NCBI GenBank assembly: GCA_030268105.1
Contig: BSDZ01000080.1
Location: 5,023,501-5,087,500, forward strand
DNA from: Volvox africanus
Taxonomy: Eukaryota; Chlorophyta; Chlorophyceae; Chlamydomonadales; Volvocaceae
Length of the DNA stretch: 64,000 bases
Reading direction: 5' to 3'
In this document: in pieces, positions 10,146 through 23,300 of the stretch
How the letters are laid out: each line of letters starts with the position of its first letter
How positions within the stretch are numbered: the stretch's first letter is position 1
Made by a program: the position numbers and the translations under genes
Notes under the pieces: model-generated
The model's input: the letters and a program-made list of their open reading frames with translations, nothing else
What the model was told of the DNA's origin: nothing
Database searches by the model: none

Positions 10146-11312
10146 GTGCCCGCTAGTGACTAGGACATATCATTAAGGGCGCGCCAACCTGCAGCCGTAA
10201 GCCATCCTAAGGGCGGCACTTCGCGATCCAAATGCAGCGAATTGTACCCGCCGTACGAACGAAAGCAATAATGCACCACACATGCACCGCAACAAGAGGG
10301 CGATGTGCGCCGGGGAAAGCACTAGCAGCTCCTCGTGTGCTGAGTGCACCACAAGGTGATGCCGCAAACGCGCCGTGCACTAAAACTCTTGACTATGTTC
10401 CCTGGAGGAGAGGGTCATGCCGCACTGCTCTGAGTCCTGTTCAATTTCCCAACACCCCCGCCCCTCTAGCCTAGATGGGACCACAACATCATCATCCTCA
10501 TTTAATGTCCTTGCCTTCCGTGGCCCCGGCCGCCTACCCGGCCGTCTGCATCCCGCGCCATCCCAGCGTAACGCAGAGCCCCATCCCGCCATTCCTTCGC
10601 CATCCCAGCCCTCAATGGGTTTCTGCATTTCCGGCCAACCACACCCCCAACTCTGCCTACAGCCGCCACCATCGGCTACGTTATGCATGTACCGGAGCTT
10701 TGCATCAACCACGAGCGGCACAGCGCGGTAACTCTGGCATATATCAGACATACAACCCTTGCTGTCACGTGCCTGACTTAGTTTACGTCAAAACATACAC
10801 ACATACAAAACATACAGACCCGCCAGTAACATGAACGCTCCGCACCTAAGCTATGACGTCGAAAGCTTGGTATCCCGCTGTGCAGCGGTCTCGTAAACCC
10901 CACCGAGCCTCGGAACATACATGACGTGCAGCACTGCAGTCGTGCGTCGAACAGCGCGGTACAGCAATGACGTATCAGGAGGATGCGGTGTAGCAACAAC
11001 GGCCACTTTATGCCTCTGAGTGCATGGGTATCCCCTCACAGCCCAAGCACCCCAACCCCGTGCACTGGTCCCACACACCTTCCATGCAAGCGGTCTAATA
11101 TGCGCATTGGTCCTGCTCTTGCGATGTGGCACAGCATGACGTGGCGCGGAGCGTCCCTGCGCCGTGTCCGATCCAGGAACTTCCTGCATCCTCTACACAA
11201 TAATACCCATCTCGAACATTGTTTTCCTCAAGCCCTCTATAAGCAGAAATCTGTTCAAGTGTTTGGGTATCATAAATCCTCTCGTGCACGCACCCACCCG
11301 TCCATACAGCAT

Positions 11313-11317
11313 TTACA
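11313..11317 (-). terminator. candidate TGTAA poly(A) signal of the USP9X-like gene
   Basis: The plus strand reads TTACA, i.e. TGTAA on the minus strand, 78 bases beyond the stop codon of the USP9X-like gene. TGTAA is the usual volvocine polyadenylation signal. The short distance makes it only a candidate; another signal further left may be used. Confidence 0.35.
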
Positions 11318-11394
11318 TCCCCGAGAGCTGAGAGAATGACCGAGCTCACGAGCCTCGCCAGACGGCCGCCCATACACACGTATACACACACGCG

Positions 11395-14300
11395 CTATTC
11401 GGCGACATCCTCCCCCTCACCGTCCACCTTAATGGCCTCCGCCTCCGCTTCTTCGTCCGTTTCCTCAGCGGCATCCGGTTCATATCCCGCAGTATCAGAA
11501 TCAGTCCCCCCTTCTCCGTCCGCCTCCAGGTCCCCCCCTCCGTGTCCCTCGCCCTCCTCGTCCGACCCTGTGACTCCAACATGCTGCAGCGCCGATTGAA
11601 CTCGCACCTGTGCTCGTAATCTGCCCCGCTCCCCCTTCCCTTCTGCTGGGTGCACCTCAAACACCCGCCCGTGGCCTTCCTCATCCTCCACCGCCTCGAC
11701 CTCCTCGACCCGCACCGGCCCGTGAGTGCTTATCTCATCTTCATCAGCTTGTGCTGCTGCCGCCATGTGGACCATTTGCTTTTGTTGCTGCTGTTGTGGA
11801 TGCTGATGCCGGTGCTGCGTTTGAGGATGCGGATGCGCCTGTTGTACCACCTGAACGGGTGCTAGAGCAGGGCCGTGCTCTCGCTCTTGTGCTCGTGGAG
11901 CTGGCTGGATCAGCGCAACGCAGACTTGCAGCATGTTGTTAAGCTGTCCCGCTGCACGCCGCGACCGATGCGCCAGCGCCGCCGCCTGCGCCGCTGTGTC
12001 GCGCGCCGCCGCTGTGGCGCCCCCCTGACTCCCCCCTCCGCCTCCCGCCGTTGCAGCAGCAGCGCTGCGCTCTGTCTGCCCCGCCGCAAACTCATTCAGC
12101 TGGCGCACCAGCGCCACCAGGGATGAAACCAGGGGCGACAGCGTTTGTGGGGAGGCATTGCGCACGGCATTATGTGCTGCCTCAGATCCACTCCACACAG
12201 CTGCCAGAGCTGCAGCAGCCACCATGCCCAACCAATTGAGGCCCTGCTGGCGTTGTAGCGCCTGCGCCGCCAGTCGCTGCAGACATGGGCGTGCCCCCTG
12301 TCCATGCCCAAAGATAAAAACGTAGAAGCGATTTGGCCGAAGCCCATCGGGTACGTCCAGCACAGAGGGGAGCGCATCCAGCATCTCTAAAAGCGCGCCA
12401 CCAGCCTGTTCCGCGTCACAGAGCCGACCCATCAGCGCGTTCAGAAATCGTACCGATGTGCTTCCGTTGCCGGCCATCAGGAACTGCAGGAGCTCGGCAA
12501 CATGCACTTGGTGCAGCAAACCGTTATGCGCCAAGGCCGCCTCAAATACGCCACCTTCCTCCACAAGCTCCTCCAGCTGCCCGGTAAGATCGTACAACAC
12601 CGCACGGCTGCCAGCACCACCGCCAGCCACAGGAATCCGCACGATGCCGGGGGCGCTGCCTCCTCCACTGTACAGCTGCGGCTGCACGCTATGGGAGCAG
12701 TACTGCATGAGCGCATGGAGCAGCAATAGAGAGGCGGAGAGATCGGGAAGCATGTCTGGGTCGGCTGAGGCGCCCAGCTCGGACAGCAGGAAGCTCGGCA
12801 GGGCAAACGCGTCCGCCACGTGACGGCTGAGCACACACCAGGCGCAGTTCGGGTCCGCGGACACCAACGCCGCCAGCGCACGACACAGAGGCAGGTGTTG
12901 CGGGTCACTGCGCTGCTGGTCGTGAAGCACCCCAAATGCCAGCTTGCACAGTACGTTTGTCAGCACCACCGTCACATTCTGCAGCTGCTGCTGCAAGAAC
13001 TGCGGAACAGATGGCTGCGGCGGCTGCGCACTCGTAGATGTCCCCGGGTCATCCACCGAAGCGCCAGCGGATGTTGCGCCACCGCCGGGGCTGTTCGCAG
13101 AGCCAGCTGCGGCCGCGGCCCTCCCTGCGGCCTGAAGCGCAAATGTCAGCATCTCCACCAGCCATAGCCCATCCTGCCCAGAACGAACGAAGTAATAATT
13201 TTGCAGCGGCGGACTGTCAGCTACAAGCCGCAGCAGCTCCACACAGGCACGCGGCGATGCCTGCAGCATATGCCGCAGCATGTCTCGCCATCCCGCCATA
13301 TCGGACCGCAGCGCTGGGGGCGCCGGAAGATATACATTCAACAGGAAGGCGGTGGCGAGGCGCGCCGACAGAAGAACGGTCTCGTCCAGCTCCTCATTTC
13401 GCTGCGATGGCGCGGACGACGACTCTGCGCCACCGGAGGCAGCGGGGCCAGCACCGCCAGAGGCCGCTGCACCGGTTGCGGCCGTTGCAGTGCCGTTCGT
13501 AGCCGCTCGTCCAGGAGAGAGGGAGCTCACAGAGCCAGTGTTGCCGCCCGGGTATGGGGGCTGGTGTGAGTATTGATGCAGGTCTCGGCGACGGGTCTTG
13601 CGACCTGCTAATACAGTCTCCCAGGTCACTTCGACTACCTGAATATAATGGCAACGTAAACAGGCGCGTGGAGGAGGGGAAGCAGGAGCAAGAAACGAAT
13701 AAAGTTGTGTATCGGACACATGACCGGGGTCCTGAGCAATGAAGCAGGATGGCCAGCAACACGCTCCAAATGTCAGTCATTAAACTGTCTGAATAAGTGC
13801 AATATTCACATATCTGCACAATCTGGATTTATTTCTCACAAAAGCGTTCCTTCCCTCCCTTTTTCAGTAAAATCCTTCATATGCGTGCTGTTAACACCAT
13901 AAGGGTTAGCCCTCCCAAAACTAGCGCGCGTACTCACACGTTTCCAAACCCACAGGAGCACACCCATCAACCTCAAGTGCGCATCCGTACCTGTCGAACG
14001 AACGCAAAGTATTCCTTGTTCAGCACGTGCAGCTTGTGCATCAACTGCAGGTTCTCCCGCAACACGTTCTGATACAGCAGAACGGGTATCCCGTACGGTG
14101 TTGTAATGACGGCTGGTTCGGTTGATCGCACGGGCCCCACACGTGACAGCTCCCCCTGCTGCTGCTTTTCCGGCGGCCCGTCCGTCTCCATATCGTCTGC
14201 CCCACTGCCGCCGCCGCCACCACTGCTTACTCCCTGCGACGCTCGCCCCATCCTTTCAGCTCCCTCTCCAGTTCCCCTCGGCGCAGCCGCCTTCTGCTCC

Positions 14301-17300
14301 AGCCCCATTCCGACACCCCCTTCCCGGGGATCGCCGCCTGTTGACACAGCAGCGTGTGTGTGTGTAGGCGTGGGAGTAGAAGTAGGTGAGGCGGCCGCCG
14401 CTATAACCACATCGCGCGGTACGGAGCGCATATCCGCCGCCGGCCTGTCGTACGATGGTGAGTCACGGCGCTCGTAAAAGAGCATGTAGGCACTGTACGG
14501 CCGCTCCGCGTCCGCCCTGCCTCCGCCCCCGGTACTACTGGCGGTCCTGCCCCCAAAGCAGTCCGCGTCAAGATCCTGAATGCTCCACGGAATTACCACC
14601 TTGTCATCGAAACGGTACCAGCTGCCTTCCGTCACCTGCGCCAGCCGTGGTAAGTGGGCAATCGGACGGATTGAGGAACCAGGTGGCGGCGGCGCGGAGG
14701 CCGCCTGGTTAGTAGGGGTCATGCTCACAACCCGCAGGCGTTGTGGACAGGGCCTACGTATAGAATCAGCGTGGTTAGGCTTCGGGCTGAAGGAAGCGTA
14801 GGGTCGTCATTGCGCCTCCCGACAACTCCTACACTTAGCCTAAGCCCCATAATACTTTTGGTAGCAAAACCGCCAAGAGGGGAAAATGCAAGGAACGATT
14901 ATATGAAAGCTTTCCCCCCCACCCGGCCTGCTCTTCTGCCTAATCGTCCCGGCATGACCTGGAAAGACACGCAGAATCATAGATTCTGCGACCAACTAAT
15001 AACTAATAACTAACTAAGAACTAATCTGTGGCGACCCAAACGGTTGTGAACACCTCATGACTACTAGCACCCGATCCAAATACACGCACAGCTCCCTGAA
15101 CTGACCTGCCCATCCTCCCGAAGCTTGGGTCGCTCCTTGATGAAGGAATAATAGTGTCCTGCAAATGCCGTCCCGCTATGTACCACGATACCCTTGAGCT
15201 CGTACAGGTAGCAATTCCGAGGTCGGGCTGCCGCGTCCGCGCCTGCCCCTCCGCCGCTCAGCCCCACCGCCGTCCCCGATGCCCCATCGCTTCCCTGCAC
15301 CGTCGTTGCGGGCGCTGACCCGGTGGCCTCCAGGGCCGCAATTCCGTCAGCCGTGTACTTGAACATGTCCAGCACAACGGGGAACTCGAAGCGGTCCCGC
15401 AATTTATACCTGGGAACCAACCCACGGTTCGGTCAAAAGGTTACACACAACGTAACAAATACTTCATCCGCCCCTACCCTCATACCCCTCTCAGCAGTGG
15501 GGCCCTTCCTTTCATGCCGTCCGGAGCTGCAGGGATGCGGGTTCCCTTCCAGGGTTGGTCTTGTTGGCCTTGTTCATGCTGGGTGCCTTTTTCTCAGCGT
15601 TGCAAGCTAAGCAGCTCCCAAGTCACTTGCATCAGTCACATATCATTACAGAACTTATCCTCCTCCTCCTACTACTACTCCTCATCCTGGCCCCCCCCCA
15701 AGCGGTGCGCCGTCTCGGTGGCCCACCTCGTCATGTTCAAATGGTCATATTCGAACCTCTTGAGGTGTATCACCAGGGTGTGCGGCAGCTCCTTGATAAC
15801 GGTCCGCCGCACCGCTGCAACCCGGGCGCCAAGCTCTTCGCAGTAGTAGGAGTTATCCCCTTCCATCAGCTCGCCAGCCACGTAGCCCTCCAGGCTCTTC
15901 TCCAGGCTATTGAAGCCAGCCACCTCCACGCTGATCTGGTAAAACTCCTCCTCACGCTCACTCCTACAGGGGCCAAAAATGTTGTAGGGCTTAGATGGCT
16001 CTGCAAGGCCCACGGCCGAAAGGGGAAGGGTAGGTGGAGCAATTCATGAATGCCGGGGAGGAGGGAGCAATCCGCGTAAGCTGCTGCAGGTTTTTCAGTG
16101 AGCGCGGACAGCAACCTCCGAAAATCCAATCTACCACCGAGTCCACCCTTCGCGGCTCACCGGTAGTTCACATCCTTGCAGATAATCTGCGCTGCAAACT
16201 TGCCGCCCATGACAGACTGCATTGCCGGGGTCTGACCGGTGGCACGGAGGTAGGAGTCCACGGAATCCTGGCGGGAGAGCGGGGCGGAGTGTTTTTGCCC
16301 CCAATCATTAGCACAATTATTTCGGCACCTTCACTCTCTGATGTAAAAAAGTGATTTCCATTTGTTTCATTTTCTAATCTTGGCCAGTACAGCGGCGCTT
16401 TTAGCCTACTTTTGCATCCAGGCAGGCTGGTAATTGAAGGAGCACACCGCAAAGGCGGGGCTACCGCATGCACATTCGGTCCAGTGGATGGGCCATGTCC
16501 CATAACAAGACACTGTCTTCGGTCCCAATAATTGGGCAGCGTCTGGTGCGTAATGCCGCCCCTGATTTTCGTAAGGCTGAGTATATTCATACCTCAGTAG
16601 CAGCCCCAGAAATTACGCACATGCGCGGAGCTGGCTATCCAATCATCCGGCCATCCGTCCATCTCAACGCGCGCAACGGTGCGGTAATGTCAAGGTACGG
16701 CACCGCGTAAGACAACCGAATATACGCCACACTGTCACCTGCTGACCTGAAGCCTGGTAAAAAATTCGTACGCATCTTGGTGTTCCCGCACGTCGATTGG
16801 CTGCCCGTCATAATCCTTGAATGACTGCCAAAAGCTCCGGGGATGATAGCAGCTTGCACGACCTAGTCGCAGGTGCGAGAACATCACCTGAGGCAGCGTC
16901 AAATGCGACTTATCAGTTAGGAAGGAGCGTGAATGTGCAATGCTATAATGAAAGAAAAGGAAGGGAAAGGGATAAAAACAATGGAGAAGAAAAAGCAGGA
17001 AGCAGGAAGCTCAGATGGAGCACAGGGCACCGCGGGTACTCTGGCCACAAGTATAGGGGCCTGTAGCGTAGGCATCTAGGTGGGAAGAACCAGGCGCTGA
17101 GGCCTGTAGCAGGGCCCCATACAAGGCCTGATATCAAGCAGGTGGCGGACACTCAGCGCGCCCGGCTGCAACAGGTTAGAACCAGACATGGCAGGTCAAG
17201 AGGCTGTGTTGACCTCCGACCCTAATGCATTAATAATTGAATATAGGCCGTCAAAAAACAATCAGTGCACGAAAAGCTGCTGGTGGCAGCAGTCCCCTAG

Positions 17301-20300
17301 TTTATCACGCAATTAAACGTATTCCGCCCGATCCCTGGACTGCGTCTACGCAGGCCCTGCGATTGCCATACACCTCTCGTCATATTGTCTACAAAACAGG
17401 AGCCCAAAAACGGGTGTTCCCTGACAGGGACACCCTGCCCTGCCGACCTGCAGTTGGTGGAAAACATTGTCTTGTTGTTCCTCCGGGTCTACCGCCCCCG
17501 CCTGCAGCACAAGCTCTCGAATGCGCGGCTGCATGAACAGCTGCTGCAGCACGCTGTTCATATAGCATGTGGCCCCGCCGTTGCGCAAGCCAACGTACGA
17601 ATCCTCCGACCTCACACCCTCGCCGCCAACGTCGAACCTACATAGTTCCAACCAGCCATTCGTCGCGACAACAGATGACACGTACATCGATTTCATGTCG
17701 AGGATTGGCTGGCTGAACACACCACATGGCGCGGGTATGATACTGACAAGTTGTGCCACATCAAGTGCGAAAAGCTTCATCAGAAAGGCTAGAAGACGGG
17801 TTTTGAAGAAACGGAGCGCGGCAGCATTGAGGATTCCAAAAACTAGACAGCGGAACCCCACCCTACAAACAAAGCATCACCAAATCATGAACGCCACTCT
17901 GCCTGCCTCTACATACCCTTAGCTCTGTGTCCTCCCCCGTCCCGCCCTCCCGCTCTACTTTCCTGTCATCCCCTTTCCCAGCGACGCACTTGCGATCGAT
18001 TGTCCGAAGCCCATTGTCGTAGTGCAAGCGGGACAGGTCCCTAAAGCCCTGCTCCAGGTTGCTGGGGCAGGCTGTCATGAGGTATTGTACCAGTTGCAGC
18101 GCTTCCCGTCGCACGCCCGCGTCTGCTGCCACATGTTGCAGTGCCGCCTCCATAGCGGAGTGAGAGGCGTCGGGCTGCCACAGAGGCTGGGCCTCGGGGA
18201 AGAGGTATCTGCAGGGGCGTACCGGGTGGAGGAATGACCGGAGTCTTTCTGCAATAAAACAGAGACCAATTATTAGGGAGGGAACAGAGTCTGAATGCCG
18301 ACGCAGCGACACCCGCAACACGGAGGTTAGGAAACAAGGAGTGGATTTTCAGCTTTTTGTCGGGTAGCAACATGTGCAGAGGAAAAGGCTTAGTACGTCG
18401 CCAGGACCGGGGAGGTGAGCTGCAACACGCTTACCTGCCAGGGACAGCATTCCGCGCCTCGTTGGGATTGCCCGAGGACACATCCTCAACTTTGGGAATC
18501 ATGTCCTTAAACCCCAAAAGCTAGCGGTATGACAAGTACCGATGGCGTCTAGACGCGCATGCCCCAATCTCTCTTACATCATATCGGATGCCCGCACGCT
18601 TTCATACCTATTGAGCAGTATGGAGATGAGACCGGGACGGCCGTTGGCGCCCAGTCCCAGCCCCAGCCGCTCCAGTGCCCGAACCAGCTCACGCACCAGC
18701 ATCAGCTTGCCCTGTGCAGCCACGATGTGGGTAAATGTATGGGCGAAGGCATATGCCAGTCGGACAATGCCCGTAGGGCTCCTACAGACATGGACACTGT
18801 GGTGTGCTCAATCCAAATGCGCATTTTTGGCAGGTGATGGGACCAAACAAAATCGCTATACGTATGTCAGTATGGCAAGCGCATCGGGCATTGGGCCTTA
18901 TCCAGGAAGAAGAGAGAATACAGCCTTGGGGAAGCATTCTTTGGAAACACGACAAAGACGTTGTTGAAGCCAGACGCCGGCAATGTCCTTTGTCCAGACG
19001 GGACCAGAGCGCACCTGGCAGCCGTTGGCCGCATTCGGCCTATCCAGACAACTTACCCTGAGCAGTAGCGCCCTCATGGGCTGCATCAGTTCTTCCGCCC
19101 CCACATCCAACCGGGCCACCTCTTCGGATAGTACACTATCCGCCAGCAGCCGCGCCTCGGCGCTGGGTGAGGCAAGCTCGGGAAGCTGGTGAAGCATCTG
19201 GCGAACGGGAAAAGCGCAAGTGGGAGCAGCATGAGGGCTATCTTTACGACAAGATGAATCAGGATCGAGCTATCGCTAAGGATCCTATAGACAGATGCCG
19301 TGCTTAACGAGGGGACTCCACACGCCGCAACCACTGTATTTATTAATTTAAGTCACACCACTGACCAGGGAAAACTGCAATAGGCAATATTAAGCTCGGC
19401 CTCAGGTAACTATAGGTAACTAACTATAGGTAACTATAGGTAACTATACGCTCCAGAAGGCTCTGCACGGTTTTTGGCCATACTCTTGCCCCATACATCC
19501 TCCTAATAAAACCCGGTCTCCGGCAGTATGGCAGTGCGGGGTAAGAACTTTCTCGTGTACGTTTCCTACCCCGCACTGTATATGAAGTTTAGCATGATCG
19601 CAGCAACTGAGCAGGAACAATTACTCTTCTCCTCCTCGGATGCATCCTCACCTTCCCCAAGAGCACATGGAACTCCAGGCAGCTTTCAAGCCTGTCCTCC
19701 ATGGCAGGCCGCATTGACACCAGACTCTTGAGCACCCATATATAGTGGCGCGGCGACAATTGCAGCTGCAGCCCACCCGCAAAAACGCCCTCCAAATGGT
19801 TCAGCGCACAGTCCCGGATAGAAGGTGAGAACACGCAGGACAGCGTCTCCAGCAGCATGGGCACAGCACTGAAGGGGAGTGACAATAAACAGCGTCAGGA
19901 GGAAACAGGGAATGTAGTGCGAAGATCAGGCTAACCAGGATGGGCAAGTTGCAGCGGCGAAATTGCCCGGCAGGGCAGCTGAGAAGACATTCGCAACGAT
20001 GCTGACTATGGGGGCCAAATATGTCAGTCGATAGCAGAGGTATGCATTGGCGCAGCTGTATATGTCCCGTCCCCTAGTATCGTCCATTAGAAGGTAAAAC
20101 AATTTCCATTTAGACGCGAAAAGACAGGCCCTTCCCCGACCATACCTGGGGTCCCCCAGAAACACGTTGCGTAGGTCAGGCCAATGCACAAGCCTCGACA
20201 GCACTTGTAGCGCCTTGGACGCCAACCGGCACGCCACATCCGCGGCAGAGCACATCTGCTGGTAGCTTGGCGCATTGGCAGCCGCTGAGGCGGCACCTAT

Positions 20301-23300
20301 GCTAAGAAATGACCTTCCGGCCGCCGCCCCTCCTTGCTGCTGTGCCACAAGCAGGGGCCCGTAACCCCACAAGCAGCCGGCATCGTGGGCCATTCGCACC
20401 AACAGGGACACCAGACACCGCATGCCTTCGGTGCCAAGGTAATGCAGCAGATTCGCGTGCCCGTCACCGGCGATGGGAAATCCGCCGCCGGCTGACTGTT
20501 GCGCAGCTGCGGCGGCACCAACCGCACCACCTGCTGTCACGGATGCCCCCGCCATGCTAACTGAAAACACCTGGCCGCCGGGGCTGGGCGCCCCCGGCAC
20601 GTGCTGCTGTGAGCTAGACGTCTGTAGATGTTGCCGCATTCCATCGGGGTGCGGGCGTGTTGCTGCCGCCATCTCCACGTCCGTAGAGCTGCCGAACATT
20701 GGCACTTGAGCAGAGAGCGAGGTGGCCTCAAGCGGCGGCGGCGGTGATGGTAGTGGTAGAGGCTGGCTTGCAACATTGATGTGCGACCCTGGGATAAGAC
20801 CGGCCGTGCCGCCGACCGATACGTCCATGTGTGATGACCCAACGGGGTCCCTTCCGGTCTCAGCAGCGGCATCGGGCGACCCATGGGACGAGACCGCCAG
20901 ACCGGATACAAGAGCTGCCACAGCTGCTGACCCCGAGGCACATGCTGGCTGTAGATGGGCCGAGTCGCTACAGTCTTGAGTCCGCTGTGTTGACGCGCAG
21001 GTCTCTGCATCCGCACTTGTAACCTCCGACGTGGCTGCAATGCCGCCACCACCGTTGCCGTATGGCGGCCCTGCCGTCGCTTCCTGCGTCAGTGCCTCCG
21101 ACTCCTGCCCCCCGGAAGCGGCCCGGCAGCCCAGGGGCCCACCAGGAACCGCCGGGGTATCATGACGTGAATCGCGAGCCTGAAGCTGCTGAGGATGCGT
21201 GTGAGGTTGCTGGTTGGGTCGCGGTGCAGCGGCGCTGCTCGTGCCGCCGTCTTGGAGTTCCTGGCCGTGGCTACTTGACAGACTATCAGCCTACGGCGAT
21301 GGGTAGATACCGGGATTGAAACCGGAGCACGAAGTACGGGAGTCGAGGGCCGGCACGTTGACAGGAGATGAATGGTATCATCCCACTAATACTTCTGCCA
21401 CATCGACACGGCCACTGCTAGCATCCGTCTCCCGCGGCGTGACATGGGCATGATTCGGTGCTGGAACAGATAAAATAGGGGTTTCTTAAACAGGAGGTTC
21501 CAGAACCTTCTTTAGCGCTCGCACCTTGCATGCTGCAGATACTTCCCAAGGTCCACAGGCTGCTGTATCAGCAGTTGGTAGCCGCAACGAATCCAGTTCT
21601 TAGCACAATTGCGCCTTCCCAAACATTACTCAGCCGCTCACGCAAGTCAAGACACCTCCCCATGAACAACATAGGTGCATGAAATGAGGCATGTATTATA
21701 ATTAAAAAGCAATAGGTACATGAGACAGGGAGCCCATACAGCTCCGCTTTGATTTGTAAGAGGTCCATGACTCCTTACCGGCTGAGCCCTGGTGACCGCA
21801 GTGGCGACGGCCTCGCCCACAGCGCCTGCGAGTGGCGGCCTATTGTCGAGGGAGGAGCCCCTCCTTGCCCGCTGGTATATGTTACAGAGCAGGAACAGCA
21901 TTACCCACTGAAAGTCCTTGACGAACGCCAAATCTGTGGATCCAGGGATAGAACACACATGTAAAGCCACAGTGGCGGGGATTGCTAGGACAGAAAGACA
22001 CACTGGTGGGAATGGAGCGCTAAAGCGCTGTGAGCACTCAGCACGACATAAAGCATGCGATGAAAGACGCGAGCGAAAATTGACACGCCCCTTAGATGGG
22101 CGCCATTTTGTGGGCGCTGGGGTAGCAACGAAAAGAGCAGTGGTTAGGAAGGTAAAGAGCAAGAGGATGAGCGCATGGCGCCACATCTGTAGCAAGAGTT
22201 TGACAGCAATCAGCGTCAATCGGCAGAGATATAACGCGTACCATTACCGGCACCATGCCCACCACCTAATCGCTACAAAATCAGCTCGACTCCCATCACA
22301 TTCACAATACGATGGCCCATCTGCTCACCAGCAGCCGGTTGCATGGCCGCAAACCGACCCCCATCTACCAATGATGACGGCATCGGGTTGGAGGAGACTG
22401 CCGCCGCGGCCGCCGCGGCCGCTGCAGCGGCAGCCGTGGCGCCGTCAGCCGTCCCCGCCACCGGTGCCATGACCTTGTTCACCACTTCAGCTAACAGCGG
22501 TACACACTTGGCCAGGACAGGCAGCAACCGCTCCGCAGCGCCGCCTGCCGCCACCACCTGCCACCAGGCCTGAGAAGCGGGAGCAGTCGTAGCCCGCTGC
22601 CGCTGATGCCGTTGCTGTGCCGGCGGCTGCCGCCCAGCCGTCGTCGGTGCGACCGCTCCGTCCAGATCGCCAACAACACCATGATGTGACTGTTGCGTCG
22701 GTGGCCAGGGCTTCGAGACCAACGGCAAAAGGTCGGCAGGGTACGAAGGCTGAAGAAGCGCATACAGGGCCTATGCACAGGCATTCAGAAGGGGCAACAA
22801 CGGCAGTTCAGGACCGGACAATTCTGATATCCCTAAGATTTGAAGGACGCCGCCCAACAAACATTCGTAAAGGAGTGTAGCTGTAACAAGCCGCCGGCCT
22901 CTACCGATCATGAACTTGACGGCCACCAAAACCATCGCTGTTTATACTTTTTGGGGCCATAAGATACTCACCTGCAGCGTGTAAAGCAGCAATCTAGGCC
23001 GCTCTACACCACCACCCGGCCCCAGGAGTTGTCCACGCAGCTGTGCTGCCGGCTGATCGCTGTGCAGCGCCTCCAGCAGCCGCGTTGGCACCCAGCTGCA
23101 GGTGGGCAACTGCTGCAGCAGACGAGAGGCGGCGGCGCGCACGCCAGGTGCATTTGGTAGGTCCGCGAGCAGCAACAGAACTCGATATAGCTGGTCCTGT
23201 GGTTTTAGGAAAGGTGAGGCAAAGTGCACTCGTAAACTTAGTACCTGCTAAAGCAAGCCACGGTTTACAGGATACAGACAAGATACGGCCCCCAGGACTT

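Larger units (their letters stand above)
6635..11394. other. gene-poor region with scattered small repeats
   Basis: No recognisable gene was found. The minus-strand frame 7387-7890 (167 codons) is His/Ser/Pro-rich and featureless. Visible repeats are a 20-bp direct duplication at 7909-7953, a (GT)n run near 8266-8283, a CAG run at 8085-8105 and three telomere-like repeats at 9332-9348. The right part, from about 11395 leftward, must hold the 3' UTR of the minus-strand USP9X-like gene. A TGTAA on the minus strand at 11313-11317 is a candidate poly(A) signal. Confidence 0.45.

Noticed and set aside
12333..13576. Several plus-strand ORFs over 80 codons
   Set aside because: Shadows of the large C-terminal exon of the minus-strand USP9X-like gene.
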